A stretch of DNA of 64,000 nucleotides from an uncultured Bacteroidia bacterium (GCA_902776565.1 CACYQN010000004.1:62001-126000); one strand, 5' to 3'; shown: positions 8,023-17,602, counted from the first letter of the stretch. Notes: generated by a model from the letters alone, not told the origin. Numbers and translations: made by a program.

Positions 8023-9762
8023 ATGAACATCATTCAGAAAATATTGGCAACTGTGACATTTGTCTCAGTTGCCTTTTTTGTATCGGCTCAAGTGGAGGAG
8101 CCGACATTTATTGTGCAGGAACTCGATACTTTGGTTAACGAGACCTCCGGTATAATATTTATCAATGGCAAATTGTGGACTCACAACGATTCGGGAGGCG
8201 AAGCAAAAATCTACTGCATTGATACTGTTAGCGGTCAGGTGGTTGATACAAAGGTTGTTGCTGGAGTTGTCAACGAGGACTGGGAGGATATGGCAAAGGA
8301 CAGAACGCATTTGTATATCGGGAACTTCGGAGCAATGAGTCGCAACTTACAGATACTCAGGATTAAGATTGAAGACCTTGAAAATCCCGACTTGGACACG
8401 CTTGTGCCAAGGATAATCAATTTTACCTACGGCAATCCAGACTATCCAGAACCAGACTTTTCGGCGACTAGCACCCGTTTCGACTGCGAGGCGATGATTG
8501 CAAAGGATGATACTATTTTTCTGTTCTCCAAAAACTGGATTGACCACAAGACCTATCTTTATGCCATTCCAAACAAAGCCAATTTTGAACATACTGTAGT
8601 TCCTGTCGATACGCTTGAACTTGACTATCTTGTCTGTGGTGCGGACTACGACTATGTATCAAATACCGTTGCCCTTGTCGGCTACACATATTCAACTCTC
8701 GACTCAAAGCCGCACATTACATTGCTTACTGGCTTCGAAGGCAACAAGTTTCTTTCGGGAGAGCATACTAATCAGGAGTTTACGCAGCCGTCAAGTCTTA
8801 CTAACCAGTCGGGAGGAATAACTTACAACCAAGTTGAAGGCATTGCATTCCGCGATTCGGGCAGACTATGGGTTACAAACGAGAGGGTTGAAAAGTCGGT
8901 GTCATTCTTTACGCTTCGTATTCCGCCACATTTGCGCGAATTCAAGATAAGCAGTCCGCTGTCGGTAAACGACCCAGCAACTGAACCTACTTATCCCGAA
9001 GAGCCAGACCCGATAGAAATTATCATTGATACCGAGGAAGATAGCCGTATAATCCTTGAGGGAGATACTATTTCATTTCTTGATTTGTCAACCCAAACTC
9101 CTACATCGTGGCAATGGACATTCGAGGGCGGAACTCCGGAATCATCAAACGAACAGAATCCGCATGTAGTTTACAATAATGCCGGCAGCTACAGCGTAAC
9201 TCTCACGGCTGAAAATAGCACAAGTCGCACCTCGCAGACCTTCAACGGATACATAACCGTGTATGCACCAGCTCATGCCGACTTTACATTCGACCACGAT
9301 ACCATAGGCGAAAACCATTCTGTGAATTTTACAAGCACAAGCACAGGAGCAACCTCGTTGCTATGGACTTTCGAAGGTGGAAATCCGGAAACATCAACCG
9401 AGGATAATCCACAGGTTACATATACCAGCGAAGGCGTATATTCGGTAAGTCTTACCGCTTCAAATCCAGTAAGTTCCGATACATACACAGTTACAAATGC
9501 GATTGTTGTTAACGATGTTGCCGAGAATAAAAGCAATAGCTCGAACATCTATCCAAATCCCGTATCGGAAACTATATTTTTAAGCTTCAACGAACCATAT
9601 ACATTTGAAATCGTAAATGCAAGCGGAGTTGTAGTCTTGAAATCAGACAAGAAAACATTAGGGACAACGGAAGTTAGCACGTCGTTTATGAAGTCGGGAA
9701 ACTATATCGCACGGATATTTTTTGAAAACGGAAGCAGCGAATTCAAGTTCATAAAACTTTAA
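8023..9762 (+). CDS. PKD-domain protein with T9SS type A sorting domain
   Basis: 579 aa with signal peptide (residues 1-22, ending VSAQ). Residues about 25-300 resemble an NHL/beta-propeller type domain (LTHNDSGGEAKIYCID, WEDMAKD, DCEAMIAKDDTIFLFSKNW). Two PKD domains follow (about 345-420 and 425-500; each with WxFEGGxPExSxExNPxVxY and GxYSVxLTAxN). The C-terminal about 75 residues form a T9SS type A sorting domain (IYPNPVSETIFL ... ENGSSEFKFIKL). It is therefore predicted to be exported through the Sec and type IX systems to the cell surface or medium. The gene follows fbp after 3 bp, an unexpected operon partner. Ligand unknown. Confidence 0.85.
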   Translation: MNIIQKILATVTFVSVAFFVSAQVEEPTFIVQELDTLVNETSGIIFINGKLWTHNDSGGEAKIYCIDTVSGQVVDTKVVAGVVNEDWEDMAKDRTHLYIGNFGAMSRNLQILRIKIEDLENPDLDTLVPRIINFTYGNPDYPEPDFSATSTRFDCEAMIAKDDTIFLFSKNWIDHKTYLYAIPNKANFEHTVVPVDTLELDYLVCGADYDYVSNTVALVGYTYSTLDSKPHITLLTGFEGNKFLSGEHTNQEFTQPSSLTNQSGGITYNQVEGIAFRDSGRLWVTNERVEKSVSFFTLRIPPHLREFKISSPLSVNDPATEPTYPEEPDPIEIIIDTEEDSRIILEGDTISFLDLSTQTPTSWQWTFEGGTPESSNEQNPHVVYNNAGSYSVTLTAENSTSRTSQTFNGYITVYAPAHADFTFDHDTIGENHSVNFTSTSTGATSLLWTFEGGNPETSTEDNPQVTYTSEGVYSVSLTASNPVSSDTYTVTNAIVVNDVAENKSNSSNIYPNPVSETIFLSFNEPYTFEIVNASGVVVLKSDKKTLGTTEVSTSFMKSGNYIARIFFENGSSEFKFIKL

Positions 9763-9796
9763 CTATTTATAAATTTTTCACTAATAAACAAATAGG

Positions 9797-9804
9797 TAAA
9801 TTTG
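9797..9804 (+). promoter_or_regulatory. -7 box of the S46 peptidase gene
   Basis: TAAATTTG, a full match to TAnnTTTG; a T-rich block at 9772-9777 could serve as -33. The ATG is at 9838. Confidence 0.5.
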
Positions 9805-9837
9805 CAAGCAAGAATAATAAATTAATACACAAATAAT

Positions 9838-12039
9838 ATGAAGAAAATCAGTACATTATTGGTTGCCCTCTTTGCAGGTGCACTATGGCTGAACGCAACA
9901 CCCGACCCCGACGAGGGTATGTGGTTGCCTAACAAGATTGCACAGTTGAACTACGGACAGATGCAGAAACTTGGCTGCAAGCTCACTGCCGAAGAAATCT
10001 ACAGCATCAACCACTCCAGCATGAAGGACGCAATATTCCAGTTGCAGTCGGCCGAAGGCGGAGGTTTCTGCACAGGCGAAATCGTCAGCAAGGAAGGTTT
10101 GCTTTTCACCAACCACCACTGCGGTTACGAGTCGATAACCAAGCTCAGCACCACCGAGCACAACTACCTCGACAACGGCTACTGGTCGAAGAGCAAGGAA
10201 GAAGAACTTTCGTGCCCGTGGCTCAGAGTTAGCCGTGTTGTTCGCATCGACGATGTTACCGAACGCGTACTCAAGGGTATAACCAACGAAACTCCCGAAA
10301 ACGAAAGAGCAAAGAAGGTTGGCGAAGCAATGAAGGAAATCGTTGCCGAAGCTACAAAGGACAACGAATACGAAGCATCGGTAGAAGAAATGTACAAGGG
10401 TGGTGAATACTACCTCTTTGTTTACGAAATCTTCGGCGATGTTCGTTTTGTAGGTGCTCCTCCTTCATCAATTGGTAAGTTCGGTGGCGATACCGACAAC
10501 TGGATGTGGCCGCGTCACACTGGCGACTTCTCGATTTTCCGCGTATATATGTCGCCCGACGGCAAGCCTACCAAGAGCTACGACAAGAACAATGTACCTT
10601 ACAAGCCTCTCCACTACCTCCCTGTTTCAATAAAGGGCGTAAAGGAAGGCGACTTCACAATGATTATGGGTTACCCGGGCAGCACAGAACGCTTCCTCTG
10701 CTCCTACGGTATGAAGTACAAACGCGACTGGTACAACCCAAGCGCAGTTAACGCTCTCGGCGTTAAGCTCGGTGCAATGAAGGAAGATATGGATGTTGAC
10801 GACAACATCCGCCTCGCAATGGCCGACACCTACGCATCGCTCGCAAACGGCTACAAGCTTTGGGGCGGTGAAATCGAAACCTTGAAGACCACCAACGCAA
10901 TACAGCTCAAGGAAGAGGAAGAAGCTGCTTTCCAGAAATGGGCTAATGCAAACGACAGCCGCAAGAAACTCTACGGAACTGTTCTCGACGAACTCAAGAG
11001 CACTTACGAATCGTACGGACAGGCAACTCAGGAAATGCTCCTCGTTTCGTTGCTTCTCAGCCAGGGTAGCGATATGACAATGAACTCGTTGCAGATGTTC
11101 ATGCTTGCTCGTCTCCTCGAAGACGAAAAGGGCAATGCCGACCAGATTAAGGATTTCTGCGCAGAATTCAAGGAAGGCGTTGACGAAATGTACCAGAACT
11201 ACTATGTAAACACCGATAGAAAGTCGTTCGAAAGAATGTTGAACCACTATGTAAACACTATTCCTGCCGAAAGAAGAGTTTCTGCTTTCAGCGATTACCT
11301 GTTCAAGAACTTCAAGGGCAAAACCGAAGCCGAATCGATTTCGAAGTTCATAAATGCAGTTTACACCAAGTCGATTTTCACCGACAAGGCTCGTCTCGTT
11401 GCATTCCTCGACAAGCCTACCAAGAAGGTTCTCGACAGCGACCCGATGTTTGGTTTTGCAAAGAGCGTTTACAGCGGAATTATGCCGTTGCAGGGCGCAT
11501 TTGTAGGTCCTATGAACAAGATTGAAACTCTCGAAAGAGTTTACACACAGGGACTTCGCGAATTTGAAAAGGACAGAGTTTTCTATCCGGATGCAAACTC
11601 GACCCTCCGTCTCACCTACGGAACCGTACAGAGCTATGTTCCACGCGACGGTGTAAAGTACAAATATTTGACCTACATCGACGGTATCATCGAAAAGGAA
11701 GACCCGACAAATCCGGAATTTGTTGTTCCGAAGGAACTCAAGGAACTCTACAACAAGAAGCAGTATGGTCGCTATGCCGACGAAACTGGCAATCTTCCTG
11801 TTTGCTTCCTCAGCGACAACGACATCACCGGTGGTAACTCGGGTTCACCAATCATCAACGGCAATGGCGAACTCATTGGTCTTGCTTTCGACGGCAACTG
11901 GGAATGGCTCTGCTCTAACCTCATCTTCAGCCCCGAAATGCAGAGAACAATCAATGTTGATGCTCGTTATGTACTTTGGGTAATCGATGAACTCTACGGA
12001 GCCAAGAACCTCATCAACGAATTGGATATCAGGAAATAA
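9838..12039 (+). CDS. S46 family dipeptidyl-peptidase (DPP7-like)
   Basis: 733 aa with a signal peptide of about 20 residues (cleavage near LNAT). Mature start DEGMWLPNKIAQLN is typical of S46. The catalytic His lies in LLFTNHHCGYESI and the nucleophile Ser in GGNSGSPIINGNGELIGLAFDGNWE. Eighteen residues after that Ser the chain has Gly (FDGN); DPP11 enzymes specific for Asp/Glu have Arg there, while DPP7 has Gly, so a broad/hydrophobic P1 preference is inferred. These periplasmic enzymes release dipeptides from the N termini of oligopeptides in proteolytic Bacteroidetes. Codon use is strongly biased (CTC, AAG, GGC), suggesting high expression. A strong terminator follows. Confidence 0.93.
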   Translation: MKKISTLLVALFAGALWLNATPDPDEGMWLPNKIAQLNYGQMQKLGCKLTAEEIYSINHSSMKDAIFQLQSAEGGGFCTGEIVSKEGLLFTNHHCGYESITKLSTTEHNYLDNGYWSKSKEEELSCPWLRVSRVVRIDDVTERVLKGITNETPENERAKKVGEAMKEIVAEATKDNEYEASVEEMYKGGEYYLFVYEIFGDVRFVGAPPSSIGKFGGDTDNWMWPRHTGDFSIFRVYMSPDGKPTKSYDKNNVPYKPLHYLPVSIKGVKEGDFTMIMGYPGSTERFLCSYGMKYKRDWYNPSAVNALGVKLGAMKEDMDVDDNIRLAMADTYASLANGYKLWGGEIETLKTTNAIQLKEEEEAAFQKWANANDSRKKLYGTVLDELKSTYESYGQATQEMLLVSLLLSQGSDMTMNSLQMFMLARLLEDEKGNADQIKDFCAEFKEGVDEMYQNYYVNTDRKSFERMLNHYVNTIPAERRVSAFSDYLFKNFKGKTEAESISKFINAVYTKSIFTDKARLVAFLDKPTKKVLDSDPMFGFAKSVYSGIMPLQGAFVGPMNKIETLERVYTQGLREFEKDRVFYPDANSTLRLTYGTVQSYVPRDGVKYKYLTYIDGIIEKEDPTNPEFVVPKELKELYNKKQYGRYADETGNLPVCFLSDNDITGGNSGSPIINGNGELIGLAFDGNWEWLCSNLIFSPEMQRTINVDARYVLWVIDELYGAKNLINELDIRK

Positions 12040-12059
12040 TAAAAGCATATAAAATTCAA

Positions 12060-12099
12060 AATGTGGGAATAGTTACGCAACTATTCCCACATTTTTTTT
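12060..12099 (+). terminator. rho-independent terminator of the S46 peptidase gene
   Basis: 14-bp perfect stem (12061-12074 with 12079-12092), 4-nt loop ACGC and a run of eight T, 20 bp after the stop. Confidence 0.93.
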
Positions 12100-12143
12100 A
12101 TTTTTTCACCTTTTCCTAGGCAACCTTTTCCAAATTTTTGCGT

Positions 12144-12151
12144 TAACTTTG
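12144..12151 (+). promoter_or_regulatory. -7 box of the following T9SS cargo gene
   Basis: TAACTTTG, full match to TAnnTTTG, 24 bp before the ATG at 12176. Confidence 0.55.
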
Positions 12152-12175
12152 TGTCTAATTTTAAATTTTATCTTT

Positions 12176-14509
12176 ATGAAGAAGTCTTTCCTCGTTCTTT
12201 ATCTGCTGTTTGCAACAATCTCCTTCTCTTCCGCCCAGGAATGGCAGTGGGCAAAAGGTTTTGGCGGAACTTGTGATCAATCAAGAATAAACAATCAACC
12301 GCACCATCTTGCAGTCGATGACTATGGAAACACATATATGTTTGGCACCTACGGTGGTGGTCTGCAATTCAACGGAGAGTATTTACCTTCTTTTACAGAT
12401 TATAATTGCGGCGCTTTTGCCGCCAAGTTCGACTGCAACGGCAATGTCGTATGGCATAAGGCTATAGCGCGTGCAGGGCAAAAAGATTGTCCTGCCCAAT
12501 ATATGATATTAAAAGATAATCGAATATATCTGCAAGGTACGGTACAGATAGACCAGTATTACCCTGCCTATTTCCTTGATACGACTGTTTATGGCAGTAT
12601 CCTTGATTACTATTACAATTATTACCCGGACAGTCTCACTTTTCCGTGGATTCCCGCTTCTTGCTACACATATCTTATGGAACTTGACCTTGACGGCAAC
12701 ATAATTGACTATAATTTGTTTGATTTATATAAGAAAGATATAGAAGGGGACCATGTAAACATATCTTCATATCTATTCCCGCCAGACAAGGACAAGCCTG
12801 TCCCTTTCGCAATTGATAATCAGCACAACTATTATATGCTGTCGAATATGGCCCTTAATGGTCTTACCGACAGTTTAGGCAATCGGACACCACAAAATAT
12901 GGTATTTAAGCATAATGGAGAAGACATTACCGATTCAATATTGATTGATGACAACAGATATCGTTATAGGCTACTAAAATTTGACAGAAATTACAACTTG
13001 CAATTTACAAAACAGATTGCACTAAATATCAGTGATACTGCTTGTGGAAGTTTGGAAATGTATTTTAGCGATATGACCTGTGATGCAGAGGATAATATAT
13101 ATGTTTCTGGATATGTTGTATTAACTTATGCAAGAGGTGTAGAGCCGACAATTCCAATTGATTTGGAACTGGCAGACAATAATCATATATATTTTTATAA
13201 CACAGAACATTTGTCGGCACAAGAAGGTGTGCCGGTCTATGGTCAAGGTTTTGTGATGAAAATGAACAATGACGGAGAAATATTGTGGGTGAGACATACA
13301 CGGAACTATGGAAAGGCTTCCAGTTGCGAATTTTATTCAATGCTTTTAGATGAAGATTCTGGCAACATATATGTTTCTGGAATAGCAACTCCAGTTTTAT
13401 CAACGGGTAATTATACGATTCTTGGCGAAAATGATACTGTAACAAACAACTATAATGGAGATTTGGCTATATTAAAAACCAACACATATATTATTGCTTG
13501 CTATGATATGGATGGCAATTACAAGTGGTATAATTGCCCAAATACATTAGGTTGCAATATTGGCGGTCTTGCTACTTATAACAGTAAATTATATGCAAGT
13601 GTCAAATGGTCAGAGGATTTGACTTGTGGAGATAGCATATATTATCCAAGCGCACAAAATACAGGAGGAGTTTCAGGGATGCGTATTGCAGGTTATTCTA
13701 TCTGTGAATGGGATGCGCAAGGGAATATGAGGGGTGTAAATCAAATATACAGCACAGGACAAAGAGGAACTGCGCCATACGACACGCGCATAAACTCATT
13801 AGGTGATGTATATATAGCAGGAAGGTTTGATTTCTCAATAGCGTTTGGCGAGGATACTCTTTTAACAGGAGGTTACAGCGATATGTTCATTGCCAAGTTC
13901 GGTCTGCCTTGCCCAACCTACATTTACGATACTGCAACCTATTGCTATGGGGATGTGGTGCAGGGCGTAACCCTTACCGCATCAGGCGATTACACATTTA
14001 TGTATCCAGAAGGTGACAGCGTTGTATTTGTCCACGCCACAGTGCTGCCGCCGCTCAATATCGGTCTAAACGATACCACCGTTTGCACCGCCCAGCAGTT
14101 CTACTTGGATGCCTGCGGCGAGTTCGATTCCTACCAGTGGAGCACAGGCGGTACCGGCTGCACCGAAATGCTTCAGTTCGACAATGCCTGTACGCAGAGC
14201 GTAAGCCTTACCGTCACCCGTGGCGAATGTTCCGCCACCCGCACCATCAGCATCACTGCTCAGGTCTGCGACGGCATAACCGAGCCTACTGCTACGGCAA
14301 TGTCGCTCTACCCGAATCCCGCAAGCGATATGGTGTCCATCTTCGGTGATGGCTTCGTCAGTGCCACCGTCATCGACATCAATGGTCGCATCGTTCTCAA
14401 AACCACCGCAATGCAACTCAACATCAGCGGTCTCTGCCCCGGCGAATATGTGGTAAAGGTTGAGAGGATAAACGGGGATGTGGAAGAATTGAAAATGGTG
14501 AAGGAATAA
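12176..14509 (+). CDS. large secreted protein with T9SS type A sorting domain
   Basis: 777 aa from the ATG at 12176 (MKKSFLVLYLLFATISFSSAQ signal peptide); an upstream in-frame TTG is ignored. The body is a repetitive beta-propeller-like region with recurring DDYGNTYMFG, DAEDNIYVSG, DEDSGNIYVSG and NSLGDVYIAG motifs, resembling SBBP-type repeats. A Cys-containing Ig-like region (PTYIYDTATYCYGDV ... CTAQQFYLDACGEFDSYQWS) precedes the sorting domain (LYPNPASDMVSIF ... ELKMVKE). It should be exported by the T9SS. Base composition changes sharply: the middle is AT-rich while the part after about 13.92 kb is GC-rich with GCC/ACC codons, suggesting a mosaic gene. Function unknown. Confidence 0.85.
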   Translation: MKKSFLVLYLLFATISFSSAQEWQWAKGFGGTCDQSRINNQPHHLAVDDYGNTYMFGTYGGGLQFNGEYLPSFTDYNCGAFAAKFDCNGNVVWHKAIARAGQKDCPAQYMILKDNRIYLQGTVQIDQYYPAYFLDTTVYGSILDYYYNYYPDSLTFPWIPASCYTYLMELDLDGNIIDYNLFDLYKKDIEGDHVNISSYLFPPDKDKPVPFAIDNQHNYYMLSNMALNGLTDSLGNRTPQNMVFKHNGEDITDSILIDDNRYRYRLLKFDRNYNLQFTKQIALNISDTACGSLEMYFSDMTCDAEDNIYVSGYVVLTYARGVEPTIPIDLELADNNHIYFYNTEHLSAQEGVPVYGQGFVMKMNNDGEILWVRHTRNYGKASSCEFYSMLLDEDSGNIYVSGIATPVLSTGNYTILGENDTVTNNYNGDLAILKTNTYIIACYDMDGNYKWYNCPNTLGCNIGGLATYNSKLYASVKWSEDLTCGDSIYYPSAQNTGGVSGMRIAGYSICEWDAQGNMRGVNQIYSTGQRGTAPYDTRINSLGDVYIAGRFDFSIAFGEDTLLTGGYSDMFIAKFGLPCPTYIYDTATYCYGDVVQGVTLTASGDYTFMYPEGDSVVFVHATVLPPLNIGLNDTTVCTAQQFYLDACGEFDSYQWSTGGTGCTEMLQFDNACTQSVSLTVTRGECSATRTISITAQVCDGITEPTATAMSLYPNPASDMVSIFGDGFVSATVIDINGRIVLKTTAMQLNISGLCPGEYVVKVERINGDVEELKMVKE

Positions 14510-14519
14510 AAGGGGCTAA

Positions 14520-14551
14520 AAGGCTAACAGGCTTGAAGGCTGACAGGCTAA
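14520..14551. repeat. tandem 16-bp repeat AAGGCTRACAGGCTNR
   Basis: Two adjacent copies (14520-14535, 14536-14551) just after the stop codon. The first copy recurs exactly at 56871-56886. Confidence 0.7.
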
Positions 14552-14605
14552 CGAACGAAAATGTGTAGAAAACAGAAATTTATAAATTTATAATTATTTA
14601 ATGAT

Positions 14606-16009
14606 ATGAAGAATTTTATTGCAATTCTAATTTTAGTGCTATGTTCGTCGTATATTTTTTCGCAGGACATAAGACTGTCATTTACAGCCGTTGACAACGA
14701 TGGCAACTTTGTGCAACTAGACAGCATAAGGGCTGAAAAATATTTTTCGGTAGTCAACACCCCGTGGTGGTCAGAAATGCTCAGGTATCCCGATACCGTC
14801 ATTGTTATTCCAGCAACATCGGTACAAGATTTTGCCGCAAAGGCTGATTTTGATGTAATGGCAAACGAAAATCCATTTGTAGGCAAGACATCGGCAATCG
14901 TAAATATGCCCGATGAAAGTGTTGCAAATGTCACACTTGCCGGCGTTGACGGCAGAGTTGTCGCTACTTTTTCTAAAAATCTTCACGAAGGCGGCAATAT
15001 GATTGAAGTAAACGCAAAGGATGCAAAGCCGTATATTTTGACGGTTGCTTGCAAATATGGAACTAAGAGCGTAAAACTGCTTAATGTTGAAAGCGGCACG
15101 GCAAACTCGCTGTCATACACAGGAAGTTACGATTACATTCCTCAGACTAAACTCACAGCAAACGAAAACCTATCTGTTGGCGACACCTTATGGCTCACGG
15201 CATATATTGATATTGACGGCTTCAGGTATATGCTAAATAAGGAACATATAATAAATGGCAGTGCCGACATAGTTTTCTCTTTTGCCGACATCCGCCATTA
15301 TGAAACCTTTACAGACGAGCGCGACGGAAATGTATATAGGTATGTGCAGATTGGTTCGCAGGTATGGATGGCGGAGAATCTTCGGTATTTGCCATCTGTA
15401 AACGGAAATCCATCCGTTGATTATAGCCACAACCAGCCAAGATATTATGTGTTCAATTATCTCACAGGCGAAAGTGTTGAGGATGCCAAGAATCATATAT
15501 GCGACATTTACGGTGGTTATTACGAAGGCATAAATTCGTACAGGCAGTTTGGTGTATATTATAATGGTCCTGCTACTATCGGGGCTTGTCCGTCGGGCTG
15601 GCATCTGCCTACCGATGCAGAATGGACACAACTTGAAGTCTATTTGCAGAACAACGGTTACAATTCAAACGGAACTAACGATACCGACGAAGACAGGGAA
15701 ACCAACAATTTCACAGCCAAGGCACTTGCTTCTGCTTGTGGATGGGAATTAAGCGACAATTCGTTTGCCGTTGGCAATAATACGGAAGAAAACAATTCGA
15801 CAGGTTTTGGCGGATTTCCTTTCGGTGGGTCGTTTTCATCCCAAATATATTTAGGTAATACGTATGGTGCCTACTGGTGGACAGATACAGATGATATAGA
15901 AACAAATGTTGGAGCATATTACAGAGCAATTTATACAAATTCTTATTCTGTCTATAGGGATAATGCACCATACAGAAGTGCAATGAATGTAAGATGTGTA
16001 AGAGATTGA
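14606..16009 (+). CDS. FISUMP-domain secreted protein with internal sorting-domain-like module
   Basis: 467 aa, signal peptide MKNFIAILILVLCSSYIFSQ. Residues about 90-165 (NENPFVGKTSAIVNMP, VANVTLAGVDGRVV, YILTVACKYGTKSVKLLN) read like a T9SS type A C-terminal domain but sit in the N-terminal third. The C-terminal half (about 230-467) is a Fibrobacter succinogenes major paralogous (FISUMP) domain: FTDERDGNVYRYVQIGSQVWMAENLRY is split across the start, then CPSGWHLPTDAEWTQLE, ETNNFTAKALAS, GFGGFPFGGSF, YWWTDTD and a final MNVRCVRD. A homologous but longer protein is encoded at 24281-26704. Surface or exported protein of unknown role. Confidence 0.85.
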   Translation: MKNFIAILILVLCSSYIFSQDIRLSFTAVDNDGNFVQLDSIRAEKYFSVVNTPWWSEMLRYPDTVIVIPATSVQDFAAKADFDVMANENPFVGKTSAIVNMPDESVANVTLAGVDGRVVATFSKNLHEGGNMIEVNAKDAKPYILTVACKYGTKSVKLLNVESGTANSLSYTGSYDYIPQTKLTANENLSVGDTLWLTAYIDIDGFRYMLNKEHIINGSADIVFSFADIRHYETFTDERDGNVYRYVQIGSQVWMAENLRYLPSVNGNPSVDYSHNQPRYYVFNYLTGESVEDAKNHICDIYGGYYEGINSYRQFGVYYNGPATIGACPSGWHLPTDAEWTQLEVYLQNNGYNSNGTNDTDEDRETNNFTAKALASACGWELSDNSFAVGNNTEENNSTGFGGFPFGGSFSSQIYLGNTYGAYWWTDTDDIETNVGAYYRAIYTNSYSVYRDNAPYRSAMNVRCVRD

Positions 16010-16058
16010 TGGATTGCGACAAAATTTGTCGAATTATTAACTAAAAAATTTATATAGT

Positions 16059-16424
16059 ATGAAGAACAGGCTTTTTCTTGTAGTACTTGCAATGTTTGTT
16101 GCAATGCTTTTGTCGGCAGGATGCCAGAAACAAAAATCGTGTGAATCGGCATTTTCCAATGACGGGCGTATAGTTCGCGGTTTCATCCAGAAACTTGACG
16201 AACCGTACAAGACGGACGATACTTTTGTGTTGGAGGGTTACAAGATTACCGCACATTTTACCGATGTTGACGGAAATGTATTTTATTTGGCAGGTAAAGT
16301 TCCCAAAGGCATAAACTCCAATACCCCTGTCAGTGTGATATTGGCGGAAGTTGGTGATTACGACAATCTTTACCACTCAAAGAAACTGATTTACACATTG
16401 TCTTGCGTTAGCGAAGATGAATAG
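16059..16424 (+). CDS. small lipoprotein, unknown function
   Basis: 121 aa. The N terminus MKNRLFLVVLAMFVAMLLSAGC carries a lipobox-like end (LLSAGC, Cys at 22), so it should be lipidated. The rest is a compact beta-rich domain (RGFIQKLDEPYKTDDTFVLEG, ITAHFTDVDGNVFYLAGKVP, NTPVSVILAEVGDYD). No family recognised. It lies between the FISUMP gene and a DUF805 gene on the same strand; the 49-bp gap before it holds a CGACAAA/TTTGTCG inverted repeat (16017-16031). Confidence 0.75.
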   Translation: MKNRLFLVVLAMFVAMLLSAGCQKQKSCESAFSNDGRIVRGFIQKLDEPYKTDDTFVLEGYKITAHFTDVDGNVFYLAGKVPKGINSNTPVSVILAEVGDYDNLYHSKKLIYTLSCVSEDE

Positions 16425-16483
16425 GCTGGAAGAGAAGGGAAAAGAGAAAACAAAGGACAATAACAATTCTAGATTAATTGTAC

Positions 16484-16503
16484 AGACGCAAAATTTTGCG
16501 TCT
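16484..16503. repeat. dispersed palindrome AGACGCAAAA/TTTTGCGTCT
   Basis: 20-bp perfect palindrome in the 117-bp gap before the DUF805 gene; same style as the AGACGTTG palindromes at 6817 and 34431. Confidence 0.75.
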
Positions 16504-16541
16504 CCACCAAGAAACTTAGAAACTTTAAAACATAAAATATC

Positions 16542-17078
16542 ATGAAGTACTTTTTGAAATGTTGGAAGCACTATGCCGACTTTAAGGGCAGGGCAAGAAG
16601 AAAGGAATATTGGATGTTCCTGTTGTTCAGTACGATAATAAGCACAATTCTGACTATTGCGTTGAATATTGCACAAGTGGTCGAGGCTCTAAACTCGCCC
16701 GATGGCAATCCGTTCAAAATGATTAGAGAAGGTCAGATGTTCAATGGTTCGGATGCCGTTTCGATTATCTTTTGCATAATACTAGCGTATGGAATGGCAT
16801 CTCTTCTGCCGACACTTGCCGTGGTTGTCCGCCGCCTGCACGACATTGGACGGAAAGGCACTTGGATTTTGCTGCTGCTTGTACCAACGCTGCTGATGTG
16901 CATATTTTACTTCAATATGTTTTCGCTTGCCATTGCGGTCGGAACAGGCATAGCAGTATTTGTTGTCAACATTGCGCTTACAGTCCTTTACATCGTTCTC
17001 GGTTGCATCGATGGTCAGAAGGGCGAAAACCAGTATGGTCCGAATCCGAAGGAAGTGGAGGAAGGAATGAACAATTGA
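16542..17078 (+). CDS. DUF805 family membrane protein
   Basis: 178 aa. It starts with the DUF805 signature YFLKCWKHYADFKGRARRKEY (KGRxRRxEYW) followed by FLLFSTIIS, has four hydrophobic segments (about 25-45, 75-95, 110-128, 133-160) and the VVRRLHDIGRKG loop before helix 3, and ends with GENQYGPNPKE, also typical. These are inner-membrane proteins of unknown function in many bacteria. Confidence 0.9.
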   Translation: MKYFLKCWKHYADFKGRARRKEYWMFLLFSTIISTILTIALNIAQVVEALNSPDGNPFKMIREGQMFNGSDAVSIIFCIILAYGMASLLPTLAVVVRRLHDIGRKGTWILLLLVPTLLMCIFYFNMFSLAIAVGTGIAVFVVNIALTVLYIVLGCIDGQKGENQYGPNPKEVEEGMNN

Positions 17079-17108
17079 TAATTTTTAATAACTTAAAATT
17101 TATAGACA

Positions 17109-17336
17109 ATGGAAAAATCAAAATTTTCATTCTGGGGAACAGCAATAAAACTTATGCTTGTTATATGGCCGTGGTTAATCGTTGTAATGCAGGCAGTTCA
17201 AGTATTTTCATCAGAAAGCGTATATGAACTTACGGTAAATGAATTGCTCAAAAGTCATATTGCCGCCATTATCGGCAGTTTTGCCGGTGCAATAGCAGCG
17301 ACATTTCTAATAAAGAAAAGAGAAGGCGACAAGTAA
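17109..17336 (+). CDS. small two-helix membrane protein
   Basis: 75 aa with two hydrophobic stretches (IKLMLVIWPWLIVVMQAV and HIAAIIGSFAGAIAATFLI), a basic N terminus and a positively charged tail (KKREGDK). It begins 30 bp after the DUF805 gene and is probably in the same transcript. No recognised family; coding nature is supported by context and composition only. Confidence 0.6.
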   Translation: MEKSKFSFWGTAIKLMLVIWPWLIVVMQAVQVFSSESVYELTVNELLKSHIAAIIGSFAGAIAATFLIKKREGDK

Positions 17337-17342
17337 AGGTTA

Positions 17343-17369
17343 TAGCGGCGCAATGCTTTGCTCTCGCTA
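17343..17369. repeat. degenerate GGCGCAATGCTTTGC palindromic repeat
   Basis: TAGCG-GC-GCAA-TGCT-TTGC-TCT-CGCTA; related to the perfect copy at 54892-54909. Confidence 0.6.
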
Positions 17370-17443
17370 GATGAAATGTTTTGGAGTGCCTGACGGCAGA
17401 AATAAAACAAATTGGATTCAAATCAAACAAATGCCATAGTACC

Positions 17444-17602
17444 GTCATTGCGGAAGCCTGACTGAACACGCGATTGTCAATAGACAGAGCGTTGTGAAGA
17501 CGGTTATCCGCAATCTCCTAATAGTACACAAAAAGGAGATTCCGCATAAACAGGCTCACAAGGCTCGTACCTGCGCCCGTTCGCTTTGTTTTGCGGAATG
17601 AC
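17444..17602 (-). repeat. MITE-like dispersed element, copy 1 (159 bp)
   Basis: Bounded by inverted GTCATTGCGGAAG and ...TTGCGGAATGAC. Its reverse complement corresponds to the element at 43039-43225: shared blocks in the same order are AACACGCGAT, AGAGCGTTGT, AATCTCCT, AGGAGATTCCG, CAGGCTCACAAG, TTCGCTTTGT and GGAATGAC. No coding capacity. It fills much of the 403-bp gap after the small membrane protein; the rest holds short repeats (17649-17667, also at 34486-34504) and an AATTAACAATT/AATTGTTAATT palindrome (17714-17745). Confidence 0.8.
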
